DNA from: UBA9611 sp965237595
GTDB lineage: Bacteria > Chloroflexota > Dehalococcoidia > Lucifugimonadales > UBA3495
Assembly: GCA_965237595.1 (NCBI GenBank)
Contig: CBDEFY010000001.1
Location: forward strand, 1 to 64,000
Direction: 5' to 3'
DNA: 64,000 bases
Positions 51,746 to 59,191 of this stretch are shown piece after piece. The notes under the pieces are model-generated. The model made no database searches, was not told the origin of the DNA, and worked only from the letters and a program-made list of their open reading frames with translations. A program made the position numbers and the translations under genes. Every line of letters starts with the position of its first letter. Within the stretch, counting starts at the first letter, position 1.

Positions 51746-52686
51746 GCCGGGAGCGGCGGCGGGAGATGGTGGGCCGGCGGCACCCAGCCTTGTCCACAGT
51801 GAGACAGTGCGCCTTACTGAGCATCAGCAGGTCCAGCCTAAACTACCGGCGCAAGGGGACTTGCTTGGAGAACCTGACGGTGATGAAGGCGATGGACCAC
51901 CAGTACCTAAGTACCCCCTTCTACGGGTCGCGGCGCATGAGGGTCTGGCTGGGCACTCAAGGTCACAGGGTGAACCGGAAGCGGGTCCAGCGTCTGATGC
52001 GGACCATGGGACTACGTGCCATCTACCGGTGGCCCCGGACCAGCAAGCCGGGGCCAGGGCACAAGGTGTATCCCTACCTCCTGAGCGGCATGGAGATCAC
52101 CAGACCAAATCAGGTGTGGGCCGCCGACATCACCTACATCCCCATGGCCAAGGGTTTCTTATACCTGGTGGCCATCATGGATTGGTACACGCGGTACGTG
52201 GTGGCCTGGCGTCTTTCCAACACCTTGGATGCTGATTTCTGTGTCGAGACATTGGAGGAAGCGCTTGGCAAGGGGAAGCCAGAGGTCTTCAACACCGACC
52301 AGGGCAGCCAGTTCACCGGCGAAGCCTTCACCGGTCTCCTAGAGCAGCACGGAGTGAGAATCAGCATGGACGGGAAGGGACGCTACACCGACAACATCTT
52401 GTTGGAGCGGCTGTGGCGCACGGTTAAGTACGAGGAGGTCTACCTGAAAGCCTACTCCAACGGGCGAGAAGCCAAGGCCGGGCTTGACGCATACTTCAGC
52501 TTCTACAACAACCAAAGACCCCACCAGGCCTTGGGCTACCGGACACCGGCTGAGGTGTTCAAAGGAGACTTGGCGCCATCAGATGAACGGTCAATCAATG
52601 GGAAACGGGCACCGAACGGAGCGTTCTCAGACCTTGGAAAGACGGCGGAACTCCCACTTAGTTTTGCACCAAACCTGTCCAACTAA
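51742..52686 (+). CDS. IS3 family transposase OrfB
   Basis: 314-residue DDE integrase-type protein: HTH_21 region SISRSSLNYRRKGTCLENLT, HQYLSTPFYGSRRMRVWLGT, VNRKRVQRLMRTMGLRAIYR, first Asp in QVWAADITYIPMAKGFLYLV, second Asp in VFNTDQGSQFTGEAFTGLLE, Glu in DNILLERLWRTVKYEEVYLK, then FYNNQRPHQALGYRTPAEVF. All three catalytic residues are present and the frame is intact. Confidence 0.95.
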   Translation: MSRERRREMVGRRHPALSTVRQCALLSISRSSLNYRRKGTCLENLTVMKAMDHQYLSTPFYGSRRMRVWLGTQGHRVNRKRVQRLMRTMGLRAIYRWPRTSKPGPGHKVYPYLLSGMEITRPNQVWAADITYIPMAKGFLYLVAIMDWYTRYVVAWRLSNTLDADFCVETLEEALGKGKPEVFNTDQGSQFTGEAFTGLLEQHGVRISMDGKGRYTDNILLERLWRTVKYEEVYLKAYSNGREAKAGLDAYFSFYNNQRPHQALGYRTPAEVFKGDLAPSDERSINGKRAPNGAFSDLGKTAELPLSFAPNLSN

Positions 52687-52814
52687 TTGGGTCCACCTCA
52701 GCCTTGAGGGCAATTTAATGGCGGCGCGCGGTCCGCCATCCGCGGTCTGAATGTATAATGCTAAAGTCCTGGCCAAGGCAGGCGGGCAGATTCTAAGCTT
52801 AGGACGGACTCGAT

Positions 52815-53234
52815 ATGGCCGAGGTTGATAACCGGACCGAACTGGACTGGGACGCACTGGAAGTTGGCGAGACCTTCGAGAGATTCGAATATCTGCTGAC
52901 TCAAGAGATGGTTGACACCTACCGAAAGGGGGTGATGGACCCGGAAGCCAGTTTTCCCACCATCGCCCACAAAGTTGACGTGCGCCAGTACAACGCCAAG
53001 TACACCGACGCCGGGTCGGTGAACGCCCGTTGCGCCTTCCACTGCTACAACCCTCCCTTGGCGGGCAAGCGGTTGACCGTAACCGCCTGGATCGCCGACA
53101 AATACCTCAGAAGGGGCAAGAACTATATCGTTACCGAGGCGGTCTCGGTGGACGAAGACGGCAGGCTAATCGACCGGGTAATAACCCACGAACTCAAGCA
53201 ACCGTCGGAGGTGGGCAAGAAATGGGGAGGGTAG
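52815..53234 (+). CDS. MaoC-like (FAS1-type) hot-dog hydratase subunit
   Basis: 139 residues, hot-dog fold N-terminal-type module: LDWDALEVGETFERFEYLLT, TQEMVDTYRKGVMDPEASFP, then NARCAFHCYNPPLAGKRLTV and RRGKNYIVTEAVSVDEDGRL. It resembles the N-terminal half of two-domain enoyl hydratases. TATAAT at 52754-52759 lies 55 bases upstream. The next gene, another MaoC protein, starts inside its last codons, so a heteromer is likely. Confidence 0.8.
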   Translation: MAEVDNRTELDWDALEVGETFERFEYLLTQEMVDTYRKGVMDPEASFPTIAHKVDVRQYNAKYTDAGSVNARCAFHCYNPPLAGKRLTVTAWIADKYLRRGKNYIVTEAVSVDEDGRLIDRVITHELKQPSEVGKKWGG

Positions 53235-53677
53235 TTAGAAGCTATGAAGAGGGCGACGAGATACCGCCTTTGGTAAAAGACATGACCCAAGAAGCCATCA
53301 ACCTCTTCGAGGGCAGCGCTGGCAACACCGGCCCCTCCCAGTTCACCGACGAACATGCCGCCAGGGAGACACTGGGCACTGAAGGCACCGTTGCCTCGGG
53401 GCGAATGTCCCTCACCTTCGCCATCGAGATGCTGCGGAGGCATTTCGGCGCCGATGTTTTCAATCACACCGGTGTGGTGGACCTGAGATTCCTGAGACCG
53501 GTGCGCCCCGGCGACACGATCACCTTCACCGGCAAGGTTACGGGCACCACCAGAGAGGCCAACGGCAACCGCGTCTCGGTGGACATCGAGGTGAAGAACC
53601 AGAAGGGCGACACCACCGGGGTGGGTCAGGGAAGCGCCGTCGTCCCCAACGCCTTTCTGCCCCAGGAGGATCTCTAG
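53222..53677 (+). CDS. MaoC-like hydratase
   Basis: 151 residues starting at the ATG 53222, overlapping the previous gene by 13 bases. Hydratase-type features: FEGSAGNTGPSQFTDEHAAR (catalytic Asp/His region, here DEHAA in place of the usual D(x)NPxHxD), GTVASGRMSLTFAIEMLRRH, GVVDLRFLRPVRPGDTITFT, GKVTGTTREANGNRVSVDIE. With the first MaoC protein it should hydrate enoyl-CoA in beta-oxidation or a related path, next to the acyl-CoA dehydrogenase gene. Confidence 0.82.
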   Translation: MGRVVRSYEEGDEIPPLVKDMTQEAINLFEGSAGNTGPSQFTDEHAARETLGTEGTVASGRMSLTFAIEMLRRHFGADVFNHTGVVDLRFLRPVRPGDTITFTGKVTGTTREANGNRVSVDIEVKNQKGDTTGVGQGSAVVPNAFLPQEDL

Positions 53678-53713
53678 CCTTTAGTTATCAGCCGTCAGCG
53701 GTCAGCTTTTTCT

Positions 53714-53744
53714 AGACCCGGCGTCATAGAAGCCGGGTCTTTTG
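53714..53744. terminator. Bidirectional rho-independent terminator
   Basis: Stem AGACCCGGC (53714-53722) with GCCGGGTCT (53732-53740), flanked by TTTT on the right and by AAAAAG on the complement of the left. It serves the convergent MaoC and acyl-CoA dehydrogenase genes. It is bracketed by related 25-base blocks (53685-53709 and 53755-53783) rich in CAGCTTT/AAAGCTG. Confidence 0.75.
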
Positions 53745-53780
53745 GTCTCCTTATGGCTGAAAGCTGCGAGCTGTCGGCTA

Positions 53781-54941
53781 TTATCCCCACCGTGGGGTCT
53801 CATCAGGGCTGATTCCCAACGAGAGCTTCCCCACCAATTCCATGGTTGAGGCATTATTGGCCGGGTGGATCTTGACCAAGCGGGCGTCACGCCAGAGGCG
53901 CTCGAACCCGCTGGCTTTGAAGATGCTGAATCCGCCCTGAAGGTCCATGCACCCATCCACGACCTTCCAGGTGCCTTCGGCCGCGTGCCGGCGGTCAACT
54001 TCACTGCCCAGCCGTGCCCGTGGTCCACGCCGTCGGACCATTCTTGGGCGACCCGGTCGATGTGGGCCTCGACGGCCTCCATCTCGCAGACCATCTCCGC
54101 GATGGCGTGCTGGACCTCCGGGTGGTAGGCCATAGTCCTGGAGATTGCCAATGACTTCTTGTTCTTGACCGCCTCGATGGTGAGGTCGAGGGCGTGCTGG
54201 GCGTTGCCATAGTAGACGTTGGCGAACCCCATCAGAGCCCAGGCGAAGACGCCCAATACAAACAGGTCGATGCCGCCAGCCCCGGCGTCCACCACTCGTG
54301 TGATGTACTTGTCGGGCACGAATGCGCCGTCAAGAACCGTGTCTTGGCTCTGGGTGGCGCGCATCCCCAGGGTGTCCCACACATCCACGATTTTGTAATC
54401 ACTGCTGTCGCGGGGCATGAAGGCGTGGACAATCTTCGGGGCCACCGGGTCGCTGGCGTCCATGCCGTGCATTCCCAGAAAGGTCCATACCGGAGTCAGG
54501 CTGCCGAAGGACTTGCGGCCGGTGAACTTGTAGCCGCCGTCCACCTTTTCTGCATTGGTGGTGGAGAGCAATAGGGGAATGTCATTGCCGCTTTCGGCGT
54601 GCCCGGCGGCGAAGATTTCCCCATCTGCGGCCGCCTTCAACATCCACTCGGTGGACTTGTCGCCGCTACGCCAAACGGCGGCGGCGAGACCGGTCCAGTA
54701 GAAGTGCATGTTCACCGCCAGGGCGGTATCCCAGGCGGCGCTGCTCTTGACAGACCTGTGCCAGGTTCAGGCCCAGCCCGCCCAGTTCCTTGGGCACGCA
54801 GGCCAAGAGGTACCCGGCTTCTTTCAGTTCTTTGAAGTCCTCATCGAAGAATTTGTTGTCCCGGTGGTAGCCCGGCGCCCGCTCCATGCAGCGCTTGAGT
54901 AGTTCGTCTGACAGAACTGAGGTTTGTGTTGACGTGGCCAT
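53781..54941 (-). pseudogene. Acyl-CoA dehydrogenase family protein, two frameshifts
   Basis: Reconstructed protein about 385 residues: N-terminal LLKRCMERAPGYHRDNKFFD, KELKEAGYLLACVPKELGGL, then (second frame) FYWTGLAAAVWRSGDKSTEW, AESGNDIPLLLSTTNAEKVD, GGYKFTGRKSFGSLTPVWTF, DVWDTLGMRATQSQDTVLDG, LMGFANVYYGNAQHALDLTI, and (third frame) RHAAEGTWKVVDGCMDLQGG, FERLWRDARLVKIHPANNAS. Each junction (about 54740 and 54005) is restored by adding one base to a shortened G or C run. FAD-dependent dehydrogenation of an acyl-CoA or of an aromatic monooxygenase-type substrate is expected; the C-terminal region resembles the HpaB/DszC-like relatives. Confidence 0.82.
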
Positions 54942-55222
54942 GCCTCTTCTCCTGATTGGCGTGATTGGGGCTTGGGATCTCCCCTGTCAGATCCTTGACT
55001 GGCGCACATAATACACTATGAGCGACCGGGATGGCACCCCTTGAATTTATCATTGGCGGATAGCCAATTTAGGCTATTTATACCCGCCGTTCCCGATGTA
55101 CTCAACGAGGTATTTTCATCTCGTCCGCTCGATTATTATCGAGTACCTATGAAGTAGGGTCCAGCGATGGCTCAGTTGAATCCACCACCGGCCGGCCCAA
55201 GGACCTGCGCCTAACCGCGCGG

Positions 55223-55843
55223 GTGATGGTGTCCGCCTTGGCCACCGGCCTTACGCAGCGGTTGGCCATGACTAAGGAACTGTTCAAAAGTCCCGTGCTT
55301 TGGGGGCTGACCCTGGTGCGTGGCCTGCGGTCAATGGCTCTTGTGGCTCTGGTGACCATCCTTCCCCTGTATCTCGGCAACGAACTGGACCTTGGCCCCT
55401 TTCAACCGGGGGTTCCACATCGGCATGCTAATCGCCGTCGGCCTGGCGGCCAAACCGCTGGCGGGGCTCTTGTCCGACAAGCTGGGGCGCAAACAGGTCT
55501 TGGTGCCTGGTCTGGTCTTGTGCCTTCGCTCTGCTGATAATCGTGTTCGACCACGGCATATCTCTGACCGTCGCCATCGCCTTACTGGGACTGTTCTTGT
55601 ACCCGGACCAGCCCATACTTACCGCCGCCTTGTTCGATGTGGTTGGCCGGGAGGTGGCGACCACCAGACTGGGCGTGGTGGCCTTTGCCAGCTTCCTGAT
55701 GGCGGCAACGTCTCCCGTTGATTGCCGGAGCCATCTACGAGACCGCCGGCTTCGAGGGTGCTCTGTACTACATCGCCGGGTTGTTTGCCCTAGCCGCCTT
55801 GGTGTTCGCCATGTTGCCCCTCTCCGGGCGTGTAGAGCCATGA
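55223..55843 (+). pseudogene. MFS transporter remnant with multiple frameshifts
   Basis: Four pieces of a C-terminal MFS half in different frames: FKSPVLWGLTLVRGLRSMAL (55280s), RGFHIGMLIAVGLAAKPLAG and LLSDKLGRKQVLVPGLVL (55400s-55510s), DHGISLTVAIALLGLFLYPD and QPILTAALFDVVGREVATTR (55550s-55660s), and LIAGAIYETAGFEGALYYIA (55720s) to the TGA at 55841-55843. At least three frame changes in 600 bp and no N-terminal half. It is too damaged for a few sequencing errors alone, though some of the breaks may be such. Confidence 0.75.
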
Positions 55844-55865
55844 CATGGCGGGTAAATCCTGGGAC

Positions 55866-55902
55866 GAAAAAGCGCCCCCAAGTCCAAAGCGGACTGGGGG
55901 CG
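55866..55902 (-). terminator. Rho-independent terminator, minus strand
   Basis: Strong stem AGCGCCCCC...GGGGGCGCT with inner AGTCC/GGACT, followed on the minus strand by TTTTTCGTCCC. It ends the transcript of the small gene at 55964-56109. Confidence 0.75.
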
Positions 55903-55963
55903 CTCGTTGATGGGAGGGCATTGTTAACGGCCGATGCGGGCTGTGCTGGAGGATTGTGCCTGG

Positions 55964-56109
55964 TTAGGTAGCCTTCTTGTCGTCCAGATCGCCCTTTTCT
56001 TCGGCGAAGTGCTTGGCGCAGAGCTCGACCAACGTGCCCGGTGCAATGGACAAGGACCGGTAGACGGGGCGCTACCAATCATCGCGCATTTGCTCTTCAC
56101 ACTGACCAT
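55964..56109 (-). CDS. Small conserved-looking protein, probably frameshifted
   Basis: The start ATG 56109 gives MVSVKSKCAMIGSAP; after about codon 15 the sensible frame is the next one, VYRSLSIAPGTLVELCAKHF then AEEKGDLDDKKAT, ending at TAA 55964-55966. The pattern C..I...P.YR......G..V.LC..HF is like small zinc-type proteins (two Cys plus CAKHF), but I cannot name the family. It has its own terminator (55866) and an upstream inverted repeat (56124-56161), which support expression. Confidence 0.5.
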
Positions 56110-56123
56110 GGCATCACCTCGGC

Positions 56124-56161
56124 GTAACTGAGTACCCTATCTAATTAGGTGACTCAGTTAC
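56124..56161. promoter_or_regulatory. Inverted repeat, operator candidate
   Basis: GTAACTGAGT (56124-56133) and ACTCAGTTAC (56152-56161), perfect 10-bp arms separated by an AT-rich 18-bp spacer. It lies 15 bases upstream of the small gene's start on the minus strand. The spacing and AT-rich centre fit a TetR-like operator, though no such regulator gene is nearby. Confidence 0.55.
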
Positions 56162-56353
56162 AAGGTTAGGTTCGTCGAAGACTAACCTCAAGGGATGTTT
56201 GGACCGTATAGGGTGGGCCGATGGGCCCATCTTGGCGCACAATTTGAGTGGCGCTTGGTCCATCACGCGAAAAGGCCCGACAGCCGCGCTGAAACGACCG
56301 CCTTCGGGCTCTTTAGGTTGCTTAGTGCTTCGGTAGAGACTGGCTCTACCGGG

Positions 56354-57199
56354 TTAAGAGATGAGCTTGGCGCACTCGTCGATCAGGGGGGTGACCGCCG
56401 CCCTCTCTTCCGAGGGCAGAGTGAAGATGACGCGGTCGACCCCGGCTTCCCTCATGCGGCCGACCAGGTCTGGGTCGGGGCGGAGTCCGAAGCTGGTGAT
56501 ATTCAAGGAATCAGGGTCCCTACCGGCTTCTTCGGCCTGACGCTTTAGTAGAACAATCTTTTCGGCCAGGCTCGGTCCTCCAGCCGGTCGACCTCCGATG
56601 GGCATCCAGCCGTCACAATACTCCACCACCCGGTCGAAGGTTGTGGGGCCGTCGCCGCCCATGAGGATGGGTGGGTGGGGCCGCTGTACCGGTTTGGGAT
56701 AAGCCCACATCTTGTCGAAATTCACGTGGTTGCCGTGAAACTCAGGCTCGTCCTTGGTCCAGATTTCCTTCATGGCCAGGATGTTCTCGCGGAGGATGCG
56801 CCAGCGGCGCTTGAAGTTGGTGCCGTGGTCCTCCATCTCCTCGGCGTTCCAGCCGCCGCCGATGCCGAAGATGAACCGCCCACCGGACAGCATGTCCAGG
56901 CTGGCAACCTCTTTGGCGGTTACGATGGGGTCCCGCTCAATCATGAGGCAGATGCCGGTCCCCAGTTTGATGTCCTTGGTCGCCCCCGCAGCCGCAGTCA
57001 GGGCCACGAAGGGGTCATAGGTGTGCCAGTAGTTTTTTGGCAACTCCGAACCGCCGGGCCAGGGACTGACGCGGCTGGCCGGGATGTGGGTGTGTTCTGG
57101 GACCCACATGGACTCGAACCCCCGGTCCTCCAGCATCTTGGCCAGGTCGTCGGGCCGGATGGAGTAGTCTGTTGAAAACATCATCGCGCCGAATTCCAT
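56354..57199 (-). CDS. LLM class F420-dependent oxidoreductase
   Basis: 281 residues, complete: MEFGAMMFSTDYSIRPDDLA at the N-terminus, LEDRGFESMWVPEHTHIPAS (residues about 23-42), LPKNYWHTYDPFVALTAAAG, IKLGTGICLMIERDPIVTAK, ASLDMLSGGRFIFGIGGGWN, MEDHGTNFKRRWRILRENIL, PVQRPHPPILMGGDGPTTFD, VEYCDGWMPIGG. The GIGGGWNxEEMxxHG motif is the mark of the F420-dependent LLM class. Unlike the 18878 gene, it is unbroken. Confidence 0.92.
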   Translation of the reverse strand: MEFGAMMFSTDYSIRPDDLAKMLEDRGFESMWVPEHTHIPASRVSPWPGGSELPKNYWHTYDPFVALTAAAGATKDIKLGTGICLMIERDPIVTAKEVASLDMLSGGRFIFGIGGGWNAEEMEDHGTNFKRRWRILRENILAMKEIWTKDEPEFHGNHVNFDKMWAYPKPVQRPHPPILMGGDGPTTFDRVVEYCDGWMPIGGRPAGGPSLAEKIVLLKRQAEEAGRDPDSLNITSFGLRPDPDLVGRMREAGVDRVIFTLPSEERAAVTPLIDECAKLIS

Positions 57200-57360
57200 G
57201 TCAACCTCTCAAAAGCCTGGCGGCTAACGTGGCCGCCAAGAAAAGTGCGGCCAGTATAGCACCCAAGCAAGACGCGGCAGACAGCACATCTTACCCGCAG
57301 CCAGGCCCGGAGGGGTCTTCCGGGAAAAAACCAGTGGAATTGCGGAGGACGGAGGCGCTC

Positions 57361-57690
57361 TTATTTGGCGGGCAACGACCGGGCGAACGCGGCACCGCGC
57401 TCCACCCACTCGGCCAACACCGCGTCAGCGGCTATGCCGGCCGATTCGACGTAAACAAACCCCTTCATGGGCCGTCCGGTGAAGTCCATGGGCCGGGCAT
57501 GGGGCAATGCCAGGGCGGACTCGAAATTGTCCGGGCCGGGCCGCACCATCAAGTCGCTGCCGGTGACGCCCACGGCCATATTCCCGCCCACCATGAAGCA
57601 GATGCCGCCGAACATCTTCTTCTCGGTGCAGCCCGGTTCCGACTGGAATACGGCGCGAACCCGCTCCGCCAGTATCTCGTCGTAGGGCAT
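57361..57690 (-). CDS. TfoX N-terminal domain protein
   Basis: 109 residues from ATG 57690 (MPYDEILAERVRAVFQSEPG), with family core TEKKMFGGICFMVGGNMAVG, VTGSDLMVRPGPDNFESALA, PHARPMDFTGRPMKGFVYVE. TfoX/Sxy relatives regulate competence in gammaproteobacteria; outside that group this N-terminal domain alone is common and its role is unknown. Its first 47 bases are repeated at 59129-59175, directly after the sigma factor gene. Confidence 0.85.
   Translation of the reverse strand: MPYDEILAERVRAVFQSEPGCTEKKMFGGICFMVGGNMAVGVTGSDLMVRPGPDNFESALALPHARPMDFTGRPMKGFVYVESAGIAADAVLAEWVERGAAFARSLPAK
57644..57690. repeat. 47-bp direct repeat, copy 1
   Basis: The 5' 47 bases of the complete TfoX gene; copy 2 at 59129-59175 differs at one base. 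The two copies bracket 1.4 kb with the amidohydrolase lipoprotein gene. Confidence 0.85.
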
Positions 57691-57868
57691 AAACACACCT
57701 CGCGGATTTGAGATTGGAGTCATTGGATAATGTCGTCGTGGCGACTAACCCCTCGTCCGCCACGATGCAGATCGGTAATAACCAGCAAGCTCCAACGGTG
57801 GAACTGCACCCCGTGTCGCACTGATAGAGGTCGGCGATTGCTTAATGCGAAGTGCTGACGCTGGTATC

Positions 57869-59104
57869 CTACTCCAACCCATAGACCCGCAGGGCGTTCT
57901 CGTAACCCACCCGGCGGGCCAGGTCTGGTGGCAGCTGATCGAGGAACGCTCGCGGCCCTTCAAGCACTCGTACGCCGCTACCGGCAGACCCGCCATATTT
58001 CGCATCCGAGCCGATGATGAACCTGTCGGGGAAAGACCTCAAAAGGTTCACCCACTCCGGGCGGATCTGTCCGTTCTCGTCCAAGGGACGGTTACTGGAT
58101 AGGCCCGTTTTACTGATCCTAACCTGCATGTAAAGATTTGAGTGGTCCCCCAGCAAGCGCTGAAGAAAGGCTACGGTCCGGTGCCCGGTGAGGCCCCAGC
58201 CTGCGTGGGCCCAGACGATGCGGGCGCCGCAGTTATGGGCGAGCAGCCGCTCGAAGGCAAAGATGTTTTCCTGTAGCGTCTTGGGATTGGGAGCATGATC
58301 GTACTCTGGCGGCGTTGGTTGCTCTTCAATGACCGCTTCCATGTGCAGGTCAAGGGGCACACCATGGCGGGCGGCGATATCCGCGAGGAGCAGAAACAAC
58401 GGGTGGTCGGGGGGAGGTTCTACGAAGGGGTGCGGGTCTTTGGTAGACAGGTGGAGGGCACCCATCTCACCGAAACCAACGGCGCCCAAGCCCAGGATCT
58501 CTTCGGCCCTCTCCTCAAACTGTCGCCGCACAGCCGCGCTCACTTCATCAAAAGCGGTTTCTAGGATCATGGGGTTGAGACTTTTCCCTCCGGCGAGGAA
58601 AGCGATTCTTTGCGGGTATTGATTCATCACCTCGGCAAGAGTTTGGTCCTCTGCTGGCCGCTCCCTAACTGACGGAGGCGGCATGGCTAGTGACATCTGT
58701 ACGCCCAAGAGCTGCATCGAGGGCAAGGCCTCCGATGCGGTCTGCACTCGGTCGGACCGGCCGCTACTTCCCGTATTTGCCTCAAGATGCATGTGTGTGT
58801 CGATGAAGTCGATACGAACTGGCGGAGCCGTGATCGGGGTGGGAGTCGGTTTGGGTGTTGGTGTTGGCGCCGATATTCTTGTTTGTGTTGGTGTTGAGAT
58901 AGGCACGGACGTAGGTGTAGAGACGGACTTCGGAGTCGGCGTTGAGCTTACCGTAGGAGTAGGAATCAGGATCGTAGTTGGGGCTGATGTGGGGGTCCCT
59001 GGAAGCAACACATTGCCCGTGGGAGTTGCTTCAGGAGCGGCGCAGGCAATAAACAGTGGTACGACTGCCGATAGTAGAAAGAAACAGCTTGAACTAGCGG
59101 ACAT
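57869..59104 (-). CDS. Lipoprotein with amidohydrolase-like TIM barrel
   Basis: 411 residues. Signal sequence and lipobox FIAC (Cys at about residue 21), a Thr/Pro-rich spacer (about 22-95) made of T-P repeats, then a TIM-barrel metal hydrolase-like domain: FIDTHMHLEANTGSSGRSDR (metal motif HxH as HMH), MILETAFDEVSAAVRRQFEE, GLGAVGFGEMGALHLS, HGVPLDLHMEAVIEEQPTPP, ARIVWAHAGWGLTGHRTVAF, FIIGSDAKYGGSAGSGVRVL. It is anchored outside the cytoplasmic membrane. The spacer codons are of low complexity. Substrate unknown; the family includes lactonases and amidases. Confidence 0.8.
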   Translation of the reverse strand: MSASSSCFFLLSAVVPLFIACAAPEATPTGNVLLPGTPTSAPTTILIPTPTVSSTPTPKSVSTPTSVPISTPTQTRISAPTPTPKPTPTPITAPPVRIDFIDTHMHLEANTGSSGRSDRVQTASEALPSMQLLGVQMSLAMPPPSVRERPAEDQTLAEVMNQYPQRIAFLAGGKSLNPMILETAFDEVSAAVRRQFEERAEEILGLGAVGFGEMGALHLSTKDPHPFVEPPPDHPLFLLLADIAARHGVPLDLHMEAVIEEQPTPPEYDHAPNPKTLQENIFAFERLLAHNCGARIVWAHAGWGLTGHRTVAFLQRLLGDHSNLYMQVRISKTGLSSNRPLDENGQIRPEWVNLLRSFPDRFIIGSDAKYGGSAGSGVRVLEGPRAFLDQLPPDLARRVGYENALRVYGLE

Positions 59105-59112
59105 GGCTCAGA

Positions 59113-59175
59113 TTATATATTGTCATTTTGGAATACGGCGCGAACCCGCTCCGCCAGTTTCTCGTCGTAGGGCAT
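59113..59175 (-). pseudogene. TfoX gene fragment (first 16 codons) directly after the sigma gene
   Basis: ATG 59175 with AGGAGG upstream: MPYDEKLAERVRAVFQ, identical in 15 of 16 residues to the start of the complete TfoX gene, then NDNI and TAA 59113-59115. The remainder has been replaced by the lipoprotein segment. Confidence 0.8.
59129..59175. repeat. 47-bp direct repeat, copy 2
   Basis: One mismatch to copy 1 at 57644-57690 (AGTTTCTC for AGTATCTC). Copy 2 retains a better Shine-Dalgarno sequence. Confidence 0.85.
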
Positions 59176-59191
59176 ATCGACCTCCTCGGAT

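Larger units (their letters stand above)
51371..52700. mobile_element. IS3 family insertion sequence
   Basis: 1330 bp with ends TGAGGTGGACCC at 51371-51382 and GGGTCCACCTCA at 52689-52700, the inner repeat extending with gaps (GGACAGGT). The outermost bases are TG and CA, and GCC flanks both ends (51368-51370 and 52701-52703), a 3-bp target duplication. Two overlapping orfs are intact. Confidence 0.9.

Noticed and set aside
57100..57130. A tRNA-like GGACTCGAACCCCCGG string.
   Set aside because: It lies inside the coding sequence of the LLM gene (the GFESMWV segment) and no acceptor or anticodon arm can be built around it.
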